From an uncultured Candidatus Saccharimonas sp. (GTDB lineage: Bacteria > Patescibacteriota > Saccharimonadia > Saccharimonadales > AQU-01): 35,167 bases of DNA. The notes beneath the pieces are model-generated. The model ran no database searches, was not told the DNA's origin, and saw only the letters and a program-made list of their open reading frames with translations. The position numbers and the translations under genes were made by a program. Within the stretch, counting starts at the first letter, position 1. Each line of letters begins with the position of its first letter. Positions 29,117-35,167 of this stretch are shown piece by piece. Where the stretch lies: contig CALRGT010000008.1 in the NCBI GenBank assembly GCA_943358095.1, forward strand, positions 1 to 35,167, given 5' to 3'.

Positions 29117-29680
29117 ATGGCATTTGGTATTACTGACTTAAGAAAAGGCACAGTTTTTCAGTACGAGGGCGTGCCATATCGAGTTATTGAATACGCCCAA
29201 AAGGTTATGGGGCGAGGCGGATCTATAGTTAATGTTAAGATCAAAAGTTTGTTCGATGGCCGTGTACTAGAGAAGACCTTTAAGGGTAACGAACAGCTCG
29301 ACTATGCGGATGTCACTAATAAAAATGTTCAGTACCTCTACGCCGACGGCGATAAGTATCATTTTATGGACGAAGAGACCTACGAGCAATTTGAATTAGG
29401 TAGTGATGTTATCGTCGATCAGGCTGGCTATATGAAAGAGGGCGATGTCGTCCAGGCGCAATTTTTTGACGGCCAAGTTATAAACATCGAACTAGCCAAA
29501 AATGTTCCACTAGAAGTTACCTACACTGAGGCAGCTGTTAAGGGCGACACAAGTAGCAGCATCACCAAAGAAGCCACGCTAGAGACCGGAATTATCGTTA
29601 AGGTACCGGCATTTATTAAACAAGGCGACATTATTAGTGTTAGCACCGAAGACGGTAGCTATCGCTCGCGCGTTAAGTAG
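29117..29680 (+). CDS. efp: Translation elongation factor P
   Basis: EF-P rescues ribosomes stalled at polyproline stretches. The KOW-like domain I (GITDLRKGTVFQYEGVPYRVIEYAQKV) is followed by two OB domains ending in GSYRSRVK. The length is 187 aa, as usual. At the domain I loop, where a modified Lys or Arg contacts the P-site tRNA, the sequence is MGRGGS with Arg33 at the tip. Arg at this site is rhamnosylated by EarP in some bacteria; no EarP gene is in this window. Several proteins here have polyproline runs (the DHH-like tail, the final secreted protein) and would be natural EF-P clients. Start fixed by AAAGG, 9 bases upstream. Confidence 0.96.
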   Translation: MAFGITDLRKGTVFQYEGVPYRVIEYAQKVMGRGGSIVNVKIKSLFDGRVLEKTFKGNEQLDYADVTNKNVQYLYADGDKYHFMDEETYEQFELGSDVIVDQAGYMKEGDVVQAQFFDGQVINIELAKNVPLEVTYTEAAVKGDTSSSITKEATLETGIIVKVPAFIKQGDIISVSTEDGSYRSRVK

Positions 29681-29684
29681 CAAT

Positions 29685-30425
29685 ATGAAGTCACGGCTTG
29701 ACCAAGAACTAGCACGGCGCGGCTTAGTTACATCTCGTAGCCAGGCCGAATCTTATATTAAACTTGGAAAAGTTAAGGTTGATGGTGAGATTGCCAATAA
29801 GTCTGGCAGATTTGTTGATAGCCGCAACAAAATTGAACTAATTAGTGACGAGCAGTATGTTAGCAGGGCAGGACTAAAACTTTCCAGCGTTGCCAAGATC
29901 TTAAAACTAGATTTTAACGAAAAGGTAGTCCTGGACGTAGGGTCAAGCACTGGCGGCTTCACCGACTACGCCTTAAAACACGGCGCCAAAAAAGTAATTG
30001 CTGTTGATGTTGGGTCTAATCAGCTACATCCTAGCTTACGCGGTCACGCCTTAATCGAATTGCACGAACAAACCGACATTCGCCATTATGTTACTGCTAG
30101 TCTTTCGTCAGAGGGCGATAAGTCGAGTGTAGATATTATAGTTATAGATGTTAGTTTTATATCGCTTAGAGACATTCTGCCTCAATTATCTCAACTTATG
30201 AGCACTAACTCGCAAATTATAGCTATGGTTAAGCCTCAGTTTGAAGCTGGCAAAGAACAGGTCAACAAGGGCATTATCAAGAACGAACGTGTTCGCCGCG
30301 ATATTTTAAAAGATTTTGAAGATTGGGCGCGCAAATTATTCATAATTGTCGACAAAGCAGATAGTGAAGTTGCCGGAACCAAAGGCAACCGCGAGCGCTT
30401 CTACCTCCTAAGAAAAACAAAGTAG
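29685..30425 (+). CDS. tlyA: TlyA-family rRNA 2'-O-methyltransferase
   Basis: An N-terminal S4 RNA-binding domain (RLDQELARRGLVTSRSQAESYIKLGKVKVDG) is followed by an FtsJ-like methyltransferase. The SAM motif is VLDVGSSTGGFTDYALKHGA, then IAVDVGSNQL, the catalytic-type IVIDVSFISL and MVKPQFEAGKEQVNKG. TlyA methylates ribose in 16S and 23S rRNA in mycobacteria (capreomycin sensitivity). The older hemolysin label is not supported by the sequence. The track start (29637) lies inside efp. The ATG at 29685, 4 bases after the efp stop, gives 246 aa and begins directly at the S4 domain (MKSRLDQEL). Confidence 0.93.
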   Translation: MKSRLDQELARRGLVTSRSQAESYIKLGKVKVDGEIANKSGRFVDSRNKIELISDEQYVSRAGLKLSSVAKILKLDFNEKVVLDVGSSTGGFTDYALKHGAKKVIAVDVGSNQLHPSLRGHALIELHEQTDIRHYVTASLSSEGDKSSVDIIVIDVSFISLRDILPQLSQLMSTNSQIIAMVKPQFEAGKEQVNKGIIKNERVRRDILKDFEDWARKLFIIVDKADSEVAGTKGNRERFYLLRKTK

Positions 30426-30430
30426 GTCTT

Positions 30431-30447
30431 CCAAGGTCTCACCTTGG
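30431..30447. terminator. Hairpin between convergent tlyA and ychF
   Basis: CCAAGGT (30431-30437), loop CTC, ACCTTGG (30441-30447), a perfect 7-bp stem just after the tlyA stop. No T-run on either side, but its place between convergent stops suits a bidirectional 3'-end signal. Confidence 0.5.
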
Positions 30448-30469
30448 CAAGGGGTTTCTGAGGGGTATT

Positions 30470-31558
30470 TTAGACGTTGAAGCGGAATTCGACGACATCG
30501 TCGGGCTTCATGACATATGTTTTGCCGACGGTAGCAATTTTACCTGCTAGTTTTGCTGCTTGTTCGGAGCCTGCTGCCATCAGGTCGTTATAGTCTATGA
30601 TTTGGGCGGCAATAAAACCGCGTTCAAAATCGCCGTGGATAACGCCGGCGGCTTGTGGGGCGGTGTCTCCTTGATGAATAGTCCAGGCTCTAATTTCTTG
30701 TTCACCAGCCGTCAGGTAGCTTTGTAGTCCAAGTATTTCGTATGCCGCATGAATTAGTTGGACGAGGCCTGACTCGTGTTGGCCATAACTTTCGAGTAGT
30801 TCTACACGGTCAGCATCGTCTAGACCATTTAATTCGCTCTCTAATTTGGCGCAGATAAAAATGGCTCTAGCAGGGGCTACCAACTCTGTTAATTCGCTAC
30901 GTTTGGCCTGATCAATAAGAGTATCTTCGTCAACATTGAACACATATATTACGGATTTGGCGGTGATTAATTGTAAGTCAGACAAGAGTAGTCCATAGCT
31001 TGACAATAGATCAGGCTGAGAAGATATTAGTTGTCCGTCGTTTAGTGCTTTATTAATCTCAATGAGTGATTCGTAGGCTGGCTTTAATTTTGGATTTAGT
31101 CGCGCTTCCTTTTCTAGGCGGGGAAGTCGCTTTTCGACAGTTTGCAGGTCGGCCAGGATGAGCTCGGTATTAATAACGTCGATATCTTTCTTTGGGTCGT
31201 GTTGTTCGTCGACATGCAATACATTTGCGTCGCTAAAAGCTCGTACCACATGAACAATAGCGTTAGTGCTACGAATGTGGCTCAAGAACTGGTTACCAAG
31301 CCCTTCGCCGGTGGATGCCCCCGCAACTAGCCCGGCTATATCTACGAAAGTAACAGTTGCTGGTACTATTTTTTTGGCGTTATATAGCTTACATAATTCA
31401 GTCAATCTGTTGTCTGGAATAGGTACGATGCCGGTGTTTGGTTCGATTGTGGCAAAAGGATAATTAGCCGCTAAGACGTTATTGTTCGTCAATGCATTAA
31501 AAAGCGTGCTCTTGCCAACATTCGGCAAACCAACAATACCAATAGAAAGTGAACTCAT
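30470..31558 (-). CDS. ychF: Ribosome-binding ATPase/GTPase YchF (OLA1 family)
   Basis: This is an Obg-family P-loop NTPase that binds ribosomes. G1 is IGIVGLPNVGKSTLFNALT. The switch region has NYPFATIEPNTGIV, G3 is FVDIAGLVAGASTGEGLGNQFL, and the specificity position reads YVFNVDED, the NxxE variant expected for ATP preference. A coiled-coil insertion (LQTVEKRLPRLEKEARL) and the C-terminal TGS domain (RAWTIHQGDTAPQAAGVIHGDFERGFIAAQ) are complete. Length (362 aa) is normal. The promoter is an extended -10 (TGTTATAAT) ending 6 bases before the ATG, so the mRNA should be leaderless. Confidence 0.97.
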   Translation of the reverse strand: MSSLSIGIVGLPNVGKSTLFNALTNNNVLAANYPFATIEPNTGIVPIPDNRLTELCKLYNAKKIVPATVTFVDIAGLVAGASTGEGLGNQFLSHIRSTNAIVHVVRAFSDANVLHVDEQHDPKKDIDVINTELILADLQTVEKRLPRLEKEARLNPKLKPAYESLIEINKALNDGQLISSQPDLLSSYGLLLSDLQLITAKSVIYVFNVDEDTLIDQAKRSELTELVAPARAIFICAKLESELNGLDDADRVELLESYGQHESGLVQLIHAAYEILGLQSYLTAGEQEIRAWTIHQGDTAPQAAGVIHGDFERGFIAAQIIDYNDLMAAGSEQAAKLAGKIATVGKTYVMKPDDVVEFRFNV

Positions 31559-31564
31559 AGCACC

Positions 31565-31573
31565 ATTATAACA
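31565..31573 (-). promoter_or_regulatory. ychF extended -10
   Basis: On the minus strand TGTTATAAT spans 31573-31565 with a consensus hexamer at 31570-31565, then GGTGCT and the ATG at 31558. This is the strongest leaderless example here. Confidence 0.7.
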
Positions 31574-31584
31574 GGTTATGGCTA

Positions 31585-31613
31585 TTGTCAGAAATGCAAA
31601 AATGTGCTAATAT
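31585..31613 (+). promoter_or_regulatory. fic gene promoter
   Basis: TTGTCA (31585-31590), a 17-base spacer and TAATAT (31608-31613). It is divergent from ychF. The leader is about 32 bases of A-rich sequence with no recognisable ribosome site before the ATG at 31652. Confidence 0.55.
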
Positions 31614-31651
31614 AAAGCTAGTTAATAAAATAAAACAAAAACCTCAAAAAT

Positions 31652-32566
31652 ATGTCTGAAATTATCCAGCGCGCAATTGAAGCAGATCATTTTCCGGAAG
31701 TAGCAGCTGACGGTAATGGTACCAGACGGCTTGAATTATTGGGAATAAAAGAATCACTACGCGAACCGGATCAGCGTAGAGCTTTGTTTGCTTCAATGTC
31801 TAATGATGAATATAAAAAGTACATTGGCTACATCAACTCTATTACACGAGGCGAGAAGGTTAGTGATGATTATGCTGACGGTAAGCTGGGATTTATTGCC
31901 ACACCTTCCTTAGAAGACAAAGAAAAGTTGATGGATAAGAGCTTTGAGGCAGCTAGAGATATATTAAGCGATAAAGACAGCGATGATGAGATTGCCTTAC
32001 GACGAGCAGGGTTAACGATAGCCGGAGCAATTAATTATATTCATCCATACGAAAACGGCAATGGTCGTAGCGGAAGGGCAATGCATTATTTGGTAGAATT
32101 TGGTAATCAGAGGGGTGACGAAATTTTTGATCAAGAGATGAGTGCCACAATAGGGAAGTACCCAGTGTATGATGGTGAGTTAATGGCTATTTATGATTCG
32201 CCGCCGCCAGCTATGACTAGGGCATTAGACGAAAAAGTTGGCGCTGTAAATGTCGACCCAAGGCAAGCTGCTACCGCAAGAGTAGAATTATTTCTTGATA
32301 TGATGAGGGGCAAAAGTGAGATCGTGATCAATGAGCCTGTGCTAGTTCATCAGGCTGGTTCGACTAAATTTACTGCTGATAATTTTGTTGCGCAATCTCC
32401 AGGAACGACGAGTGGTCCTGAACTATACGAGCAAACTTATTTAGGTTTATCATCTACTCCGAACAGACCGATTAGCACTGATATGTCTGATGCTACTGCC
32501 GTCTTGCCATCAAGGCCTGTTGCTAATAACTTAGTTGATAAGGGTATTAAGTTAGATATTTTATAG
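31652..32566 (+). CDS. Fic-domain protein
   Basis: Fic enzymes usually transfer AMP or related groups from nucleotides to protein hydroxyls. The signature is INYIHPYENGNGRSGRAMHY (residues 128-146). The catalytic His131 and the GNGRxxR phosphate loop are present, and the acidic position after HPF/Y is Asn, with Glu just before it, as in some other Fic proteins. Helices before it (about 50-125) fit the Fic core, and the GFIATPSLEDKE segment could be the target-docking flap. I see no clear (S/T)xxxE(G/N) inhibitory motif. Residues about 205-304 are an unknown, less conserved tail. No antitoxin gene is adjacent. Target and role (toxin, housekeeping or host-directed) are open. Confidence 0.85.
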   Translation: MSEIIQRAIEADHFPEVAADGNGTRRLELLGIKESLREPDQRRALFASMSNDEYKKYIGYINSITRGEKVSDDYADGKLGFIATPSLEDKEKLMDKSFEAARDILSDKDSDDEIALRRAGLTIAGAINYIHPYENGNGRSGRAMHYLVEFGNQRGDEIFDQEMSATIGKYPVYDGELMAIYDSPPPAMTRALDEKVGAVNVDPRQAATARVELFLDMMRGKSEIVINEPVLVHQAGSTKFTADNFVAQSPGTTSGPELYEQTYLGLSSTPNRPISTDMSDATAVLPSRPVANNLVDKGIKLDIL

Positions 32567-32663
32567 ATATTTTGTTCTATTTTTGAGCGTTTATAAGAGA
32601 TAGTATAAAGATTATTGTTTCATTTTTCACAAAGAGGTATATAATCTAGACCATATTATTGAA

Positions 32664-32669
32664 TATAGT
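32664..32669 (+). promoter_or_regulatory. -10 of the double-anchored surface protein gene
   Basis: TATAGT (32664-32669) ends 6 bases before a GTG at 32676. The spacing matches other leaderless genes and supports the GTG rather than the ATG at 32694 as the start. Confidence 0.5.
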
Positions 32670-32675
32670 GCTAGT

Positions 32676-33581
32676 GTGAAAGAGCAAGACGCCATGAGTG
32701 GACCGGAATTAGATAATAGTAGAATCGAAGAAACTACCGAATTAAGGGAAAGAACTGGTATAAGCAGAGCGGGTAAACTCGGTATAGCCGTAGCTGCAGC
32801 TGCTGGTTTGATGGTTGGTTCAGCACTTTTAGTGAATGAAACCGCAGAGTCAGGCAAGAACGACACATCAGATGGTTGCCCTGTACATTATTTAAATTTT
32901 CCTAATCCATATGCGATTACAGTCATCAATACGTTGGGGCAGTTTACTTACGAAAGTGGTGAAATAATGTGTGTCTATTTGCCGCCACAAGACGCGATTG
33001 GTCTTTGGTATTCCACTTCAGTACCAGGACAGCCAACTGCTACAACAGTTCATAGACCAAAAACCCCAAAACCTATAGTTACTACTACGACTATCAATAA
33101 CGATGTCGATGGCGACGGCTTTTTGGCTAATACTGACAACCCTAACCTAAAAGATATAGATGACAATAGTGCTGGCGCTGGTATGGCAGGCGTTGCCGTG
33201 GCAGAGGCGATGGGTATTAATGTCGACCCTGCTACCGAACAGGGCAGTCTAGACATTCAGATAGCCTTGTCTACTGCTCAAGATAAGTGGGCAGAGATGA
33301 CTACTAACTTTGCTGCCTATGGAGTTGAAGTTATGACGCCAACCACTACAACCACTACTACTGAGCTACAATTAGTCACCACCGTTGAATCCGTGCAAAC
33401 TTCAGAACAAAGTACTACGTCGTCTAGCATTGAGCAGTCATCAACGAGCCTACTCCAAGGTCAGCCAGAGAATGGGCTGAAATCTTCAGACGATATCTTA
33501 ATAGGGGCGACTGGAGCAATTGCAGCTGGTAGTCTATTGGCTATTGGTTTAGCTCGCCGCCGCAAACAGTCAAAATCTTAG
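32676..33581 (+). CDS. Surface protein with two membrane segments and a DxDxDG motif
   Basis: The start is GTG (leaderless spacing), and the alternative ATG is at 32694. A charged N-terminus is followed by a helix (LGIAVAAAAGLMVGSALLV, about 35-53), then an ectodomain with two Cys (GCPVHYLNFP and IMCVYLPP). A Thr/Pro stretch (VTTTTINN) leads to a calcium-binding-type repeat NDVDGDGFLANTDNPN, like EF-hand or thrombospondin type 3 loops. A second TTTTTTT-rich, Ser/Thr-rich stalk leads to a C-terminal helix (ILIGATGAIAAGSLLAIGLA) and a basic RRRKQSK end. This end resembles a cell-wall-anchor tail, but no LPxTG is present. Function is unknown; adhesion or host contact is possible. Confidence 0.8.
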   Translation: MKEQDAMSGPELDNSRIEETTELRERTGISRAGKLGIAVAAAAGLMVGSALLVNETAESGKNDTSDGCPVHYLNFPNPYAITVINTLGQFTYESGEIMCVYLPPQDAIGLWYSTSVPGQPTATTVHRPKTPKPIVTTTTINNDVDGDGFLANTDNPNLKDIDDNSAGAGMAGVAVAEAMGINVDPATEQGSLDIQIALSTAQDKWAEMTTNFAAYGVEVMTPTTTTTTTELQLVTTVESVQTSEQSTTSSSIEQSSTSLLQGQPENGLKSSDDILIGATGAIAAGSLLAIGLARRRKQSKS

Positions 33582-33663
33582 CGTTACTTAGTAGTCGTTA
33601 TTCAACAAGCTTAATCTACTTAATATTTTTGTCAGTTCATAATCTCATATATACTAGTGCTTG

Positions 33664-34161
33664 ATGAGAAAGCATAAACGCTTAGTTTTTGGTGGTGCTG
33701 TAGTAGTTGTACTTGTTGTGAGCGCATTTATAGGAATTTTGGTTAGTCGTCGCTACCTAAAGTCGGCAGTCCATATGCCGCCCGGCAGTATTGTACACGG
33801 CAGCAATACGCCAAACAAATCCGCTGCCAAGGTGCCGGTTATTGAAACTCTCAAAAGCTTTAACGAGATTCAGCTCAGTATGACCAATAAACGTTGGGCA
33901 GAAGCCGTTAGTCAATCAATGGCCTATGGGGAATCTACGGATAACCCTTCAAATTATCGAATTACTGCTTATGCGTACTGTCAATTTTCTGCCAATGCTA
34001 TTAACGATTTGTTGAATGCGGCCAATTGCAACACTAAGGGTTTAGCATTAATAGATAGCTTGCCGAAAACCGAACAAGAACTAACCAAAAAAGCATACGA
34101 AGCTACTATTAAAGGTGAAAAATACATCTATCCAAGTAATTCTAAGGATGTCCATGGTTAA
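33664..34161 (+). CDS. Single-pass membrane protein, possibly paired with the next secreted protein
   Basis: The track begins at TTG 33661; the ATG one codon later is preferred. A -10-like TATACT (33650-33655) lies 8 bases upstream of it, leaving a near-leaderless mRNA. The basic N-terminus MRKHKR is followed by a helix (LVFGGAVVVVLVVSAFIGIL) and RRYLK. The extracytoplasmic domain of about 130 residues is helical (FNEIQLSMTNKRWAEAVSQS; AINDLLNAANCN; LTKKAYEATIKG) with two Cys. Its end overlaps the next start by 8 bases, implying coupled expression. Family was not recognised. Confidence 0.75.
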   Translation: MRKHKRLVFGGAVVVVLVVSAFIGILVSRRYLKSAVHMPPGSIVHGSNTPNKSAAKVPVIETLKSFNEIQLSMTNKRWAEAVSQSMAYGESTDNPSNYRITAYAYCQFSANAINDLLNAANCNTKGLALIDSLPKTEQELTKKAYEATIKGEKYIYPSNSKDVHG

Positions 34162-35167
34162 TTATAATAACCAACAGACAAAGCTGAGGTTGATTTTGTC
34201 TAGTCATTTAAGGGTTTTACTGGGGCTAGGATTATTGGTCTGGGTATTGTTTGGTTTAGCAAGACCTGTAGTTGTGTTTGCGAACACTGGAGGTGGAGGG
34301 CCTATAGTGGCTCCTCCACCACTTATTCCTCCTCCGACCAACAATCGATTCCTTAGGTTTCCGCCTGGTGCACCTAGCAATATATTCCCCAGCACCACTC
34401 CGTCACCCGATACTACGCCAACCTATATGGTTACAGAACTTTGCCCCTCTGCGACAGACTGTATGCCGTCACGAACTACTATTGCTGCTCTATATGTGCC
34501 ACGCTACCTGCAGGCGACTAGCCCAAATGGCATATACGACATAGTAATTATCAACGGCTGCGACAATAGTCCAATCGATAATGACCCAGGAAGCACGACC
34601 TTTTATTTTATTAATGGCCAAACTATTAACTCAAAAGATGCGCAATGTAATGGCGTTAATTTTGACATTCATGTCTCTTTAACGGCTAATCCAACGACTG
34701 AACAGCAGGGTGCTTATGATGTTTATGATTTTATTGCCATAATGTCGGGGCCTGCTGATGCCGATCCAGTTGGAGCAGTTATGTTTAATTTATTTAGACT
34801 GCAGGCCGTTAATACTGAGATGCGAATAGGTGTGTCAGCTAAGTCAGTTTTCTGTGATACTCATAATTACGTTGGAGTGGTAGCGTACGCTAATTCCTGC
34901 CCATCACTAACTGATATTGCCGGTAGTCCGCCGCCACCAGCTGGGATCACTTATTCATTCTCAAGTTTTGGCCAAGTAAAAGATGCGACTGCTAATGGTG
35001 GTAGCTATAGTCAGTATATAGAGATTCCGGCTCAAACTCTCAAATGCTATGGCGTGATTGATGTTTTTGATCTTGACGCAAATATTTACGGCCAAACTGG
35101 TATCACCGCTACCTTATACGACACCAATGTCGCTGCAAACTCAACTACTACAGTTTCAGCACCGGTT
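34154..35167 (+). CDS. Secreted protein with Pro-rich linker, C-terminus outside the window
   Basis: This ORF is missing from the track because it has no stop in the window. All 338 codons from the ATG at 34154 are open. The N-terminus MVNYNNQQTKLRLIL, a hydrophobic core (VLLGLGLLVWVLFGLA) and VVVFA-NT form a signal peptide with a likely cleavage after VFA. A Gly/Pro linker (GGGGPIVAPPPLIPPP) leads to a beta-rich, Thr/Asn/Asp-rich domain with about seven cysteines (ELCPSATDCMP, IINGCDNS, SVFCDTHN and others), suggesting disulfides outside the cell. Polyproline runs would need EF-P. No named domain was recognised. It is translationally coupled to the preceding membrane protein, so the pair may form one surface assembly. 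Confidence 0.85.
   Translation, partial: MVNYNNQQTKLRLILSSHLRVLLGLGLLVWVLFGLARPVVVFANTGGGGPIVAPPPLIPPPTNNRFLRFPPGAPSNIFPSTTPSPDTTPTYMVTELCPSATDCMPSRTTIAALYVPRYLQATSPNGIYDIVIINGCDNSPIDNDPGSTTFYFINGQTINSKDAQCNGVNFDIHVSLTANPTTEQQGAYDVYDFIAIMSGPADADPVGAVMFNLFRLQAVNTEMRIGVSAKSVFCDTHNYVGVVAYANSCPSLTDIAGSPPPPAGITYSFSSFGQVKDATANGGSYSQYIEIPAQTLKCYGVIDVFDLDANIYGQTGITATLYDTNVAANSTTTVSAPV

Noticed and set aside
29685-30425. Hemolysin function for TlyA
   Set aside because: The sequence shows an S4 plus FtsJ-type methyltransferase, with no membrane-active or toxin features.
31652-32566. Fic-antitoxin (FicTA) module
   Set aside because: No small inhibitory-motif gene lies next to it; the upstream gene is ychF on the other strand.
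32563-32584. Hairpin ATAGA/TCTAT followed by TTTT after the Fic gene
   Set aside because: Only 5 A/T-rich pairs that include the stop codon; too weak to call a terminator.
1-35167. tRNA genes, CRISPR arrays, insertion sequences, prophage
   Set aside because: No T-loop GGTTCGA-type signature, regular spacer repeats, transposase or phage proteins were seen.
1-35167. UGA recoding as in Gracilibacteria/SR1
   Set aside because: TGA serves as a normal stop (for example at 20937-20939) and no conserved gene has an in-frame TGA.

Overview
The window looks like a chromosomal segment of a Candidatus Saccharibacteria (TM7)-type Patescibacterium, with standard stop codons (TGA is used as a stop) and moderate GC. 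The lineage call is an inference from protein style and from the mix of core genes with small lineage-specific membrane proteins. Nothing here is a 16S or other definitive marker. No tRNA, rRNA, CRISPR array, transposase or phage gene was seen.

Layout. (1) 1-1900: a truncated XRE regulator with a strong dyad operator, a 58-residue two-helix membrane protein missing from the ORF track, a HIT protein, a MmcQ/YjbR protein and a one-helix membrane protein. (2) 1988-9707: information-processing core with dnaG-rpoD, a UPF0200-like P-loop kinase, an unknown gene, polA and an aldo/keto reductase. (3) 9768-11920: an exported protein, a complete diiron acyl-ACP desaturase and a HAD protein. (4) 11897-14470: DciA-like protein, mutM, holA and rpsT. 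(5) 14738-24330: a DHH-fold protein that has lost its DHH motif, an ABC-F ATPase, rpsO-pnp, two small membrane proteins, a uracil-DNA glycosylase and RNase J. (6) 24354-30425: ftsK, then rpsF-ssb-rpsR with unusually structured intergenic RNA, an unknown gene, efp and tlyA. (7) 30470-35167: ychF, then a possible accessory block with a Fic protein, two membrane-anchored proteins and a secreted protein running off the window. That last ORF is also absent from the track.

Two themes run across the window. First, translation starts fall into two classes. More than ten promoter-proximal genes (replication, repair, small and surface proteins) have a -10-like hexamer 6-7 bases before the start codon, which predicts leaderless mRNAs. 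Ribosomal protein and RNA-metabolism genes and downstream operon genes have Shine-Dalgarno sites, often behind long folded leaders. Second, metal-binding residues have been lost: DnaG lacks all four zinc ligands and the uracil-DNA glycosylase lacks all four Fe-S cysteines, while the desaturase keeps all its diiron ligands.

The most novel-looking material is non-coding. There are extended stem-loops before ssb, after ssb, before rpsR and before pnp, and a family of AT-rich palindromic intergenic repeats (after holA, ftsK and rpsF) that share a 22-base identical core or a CATTG-N6-CAATG centre.
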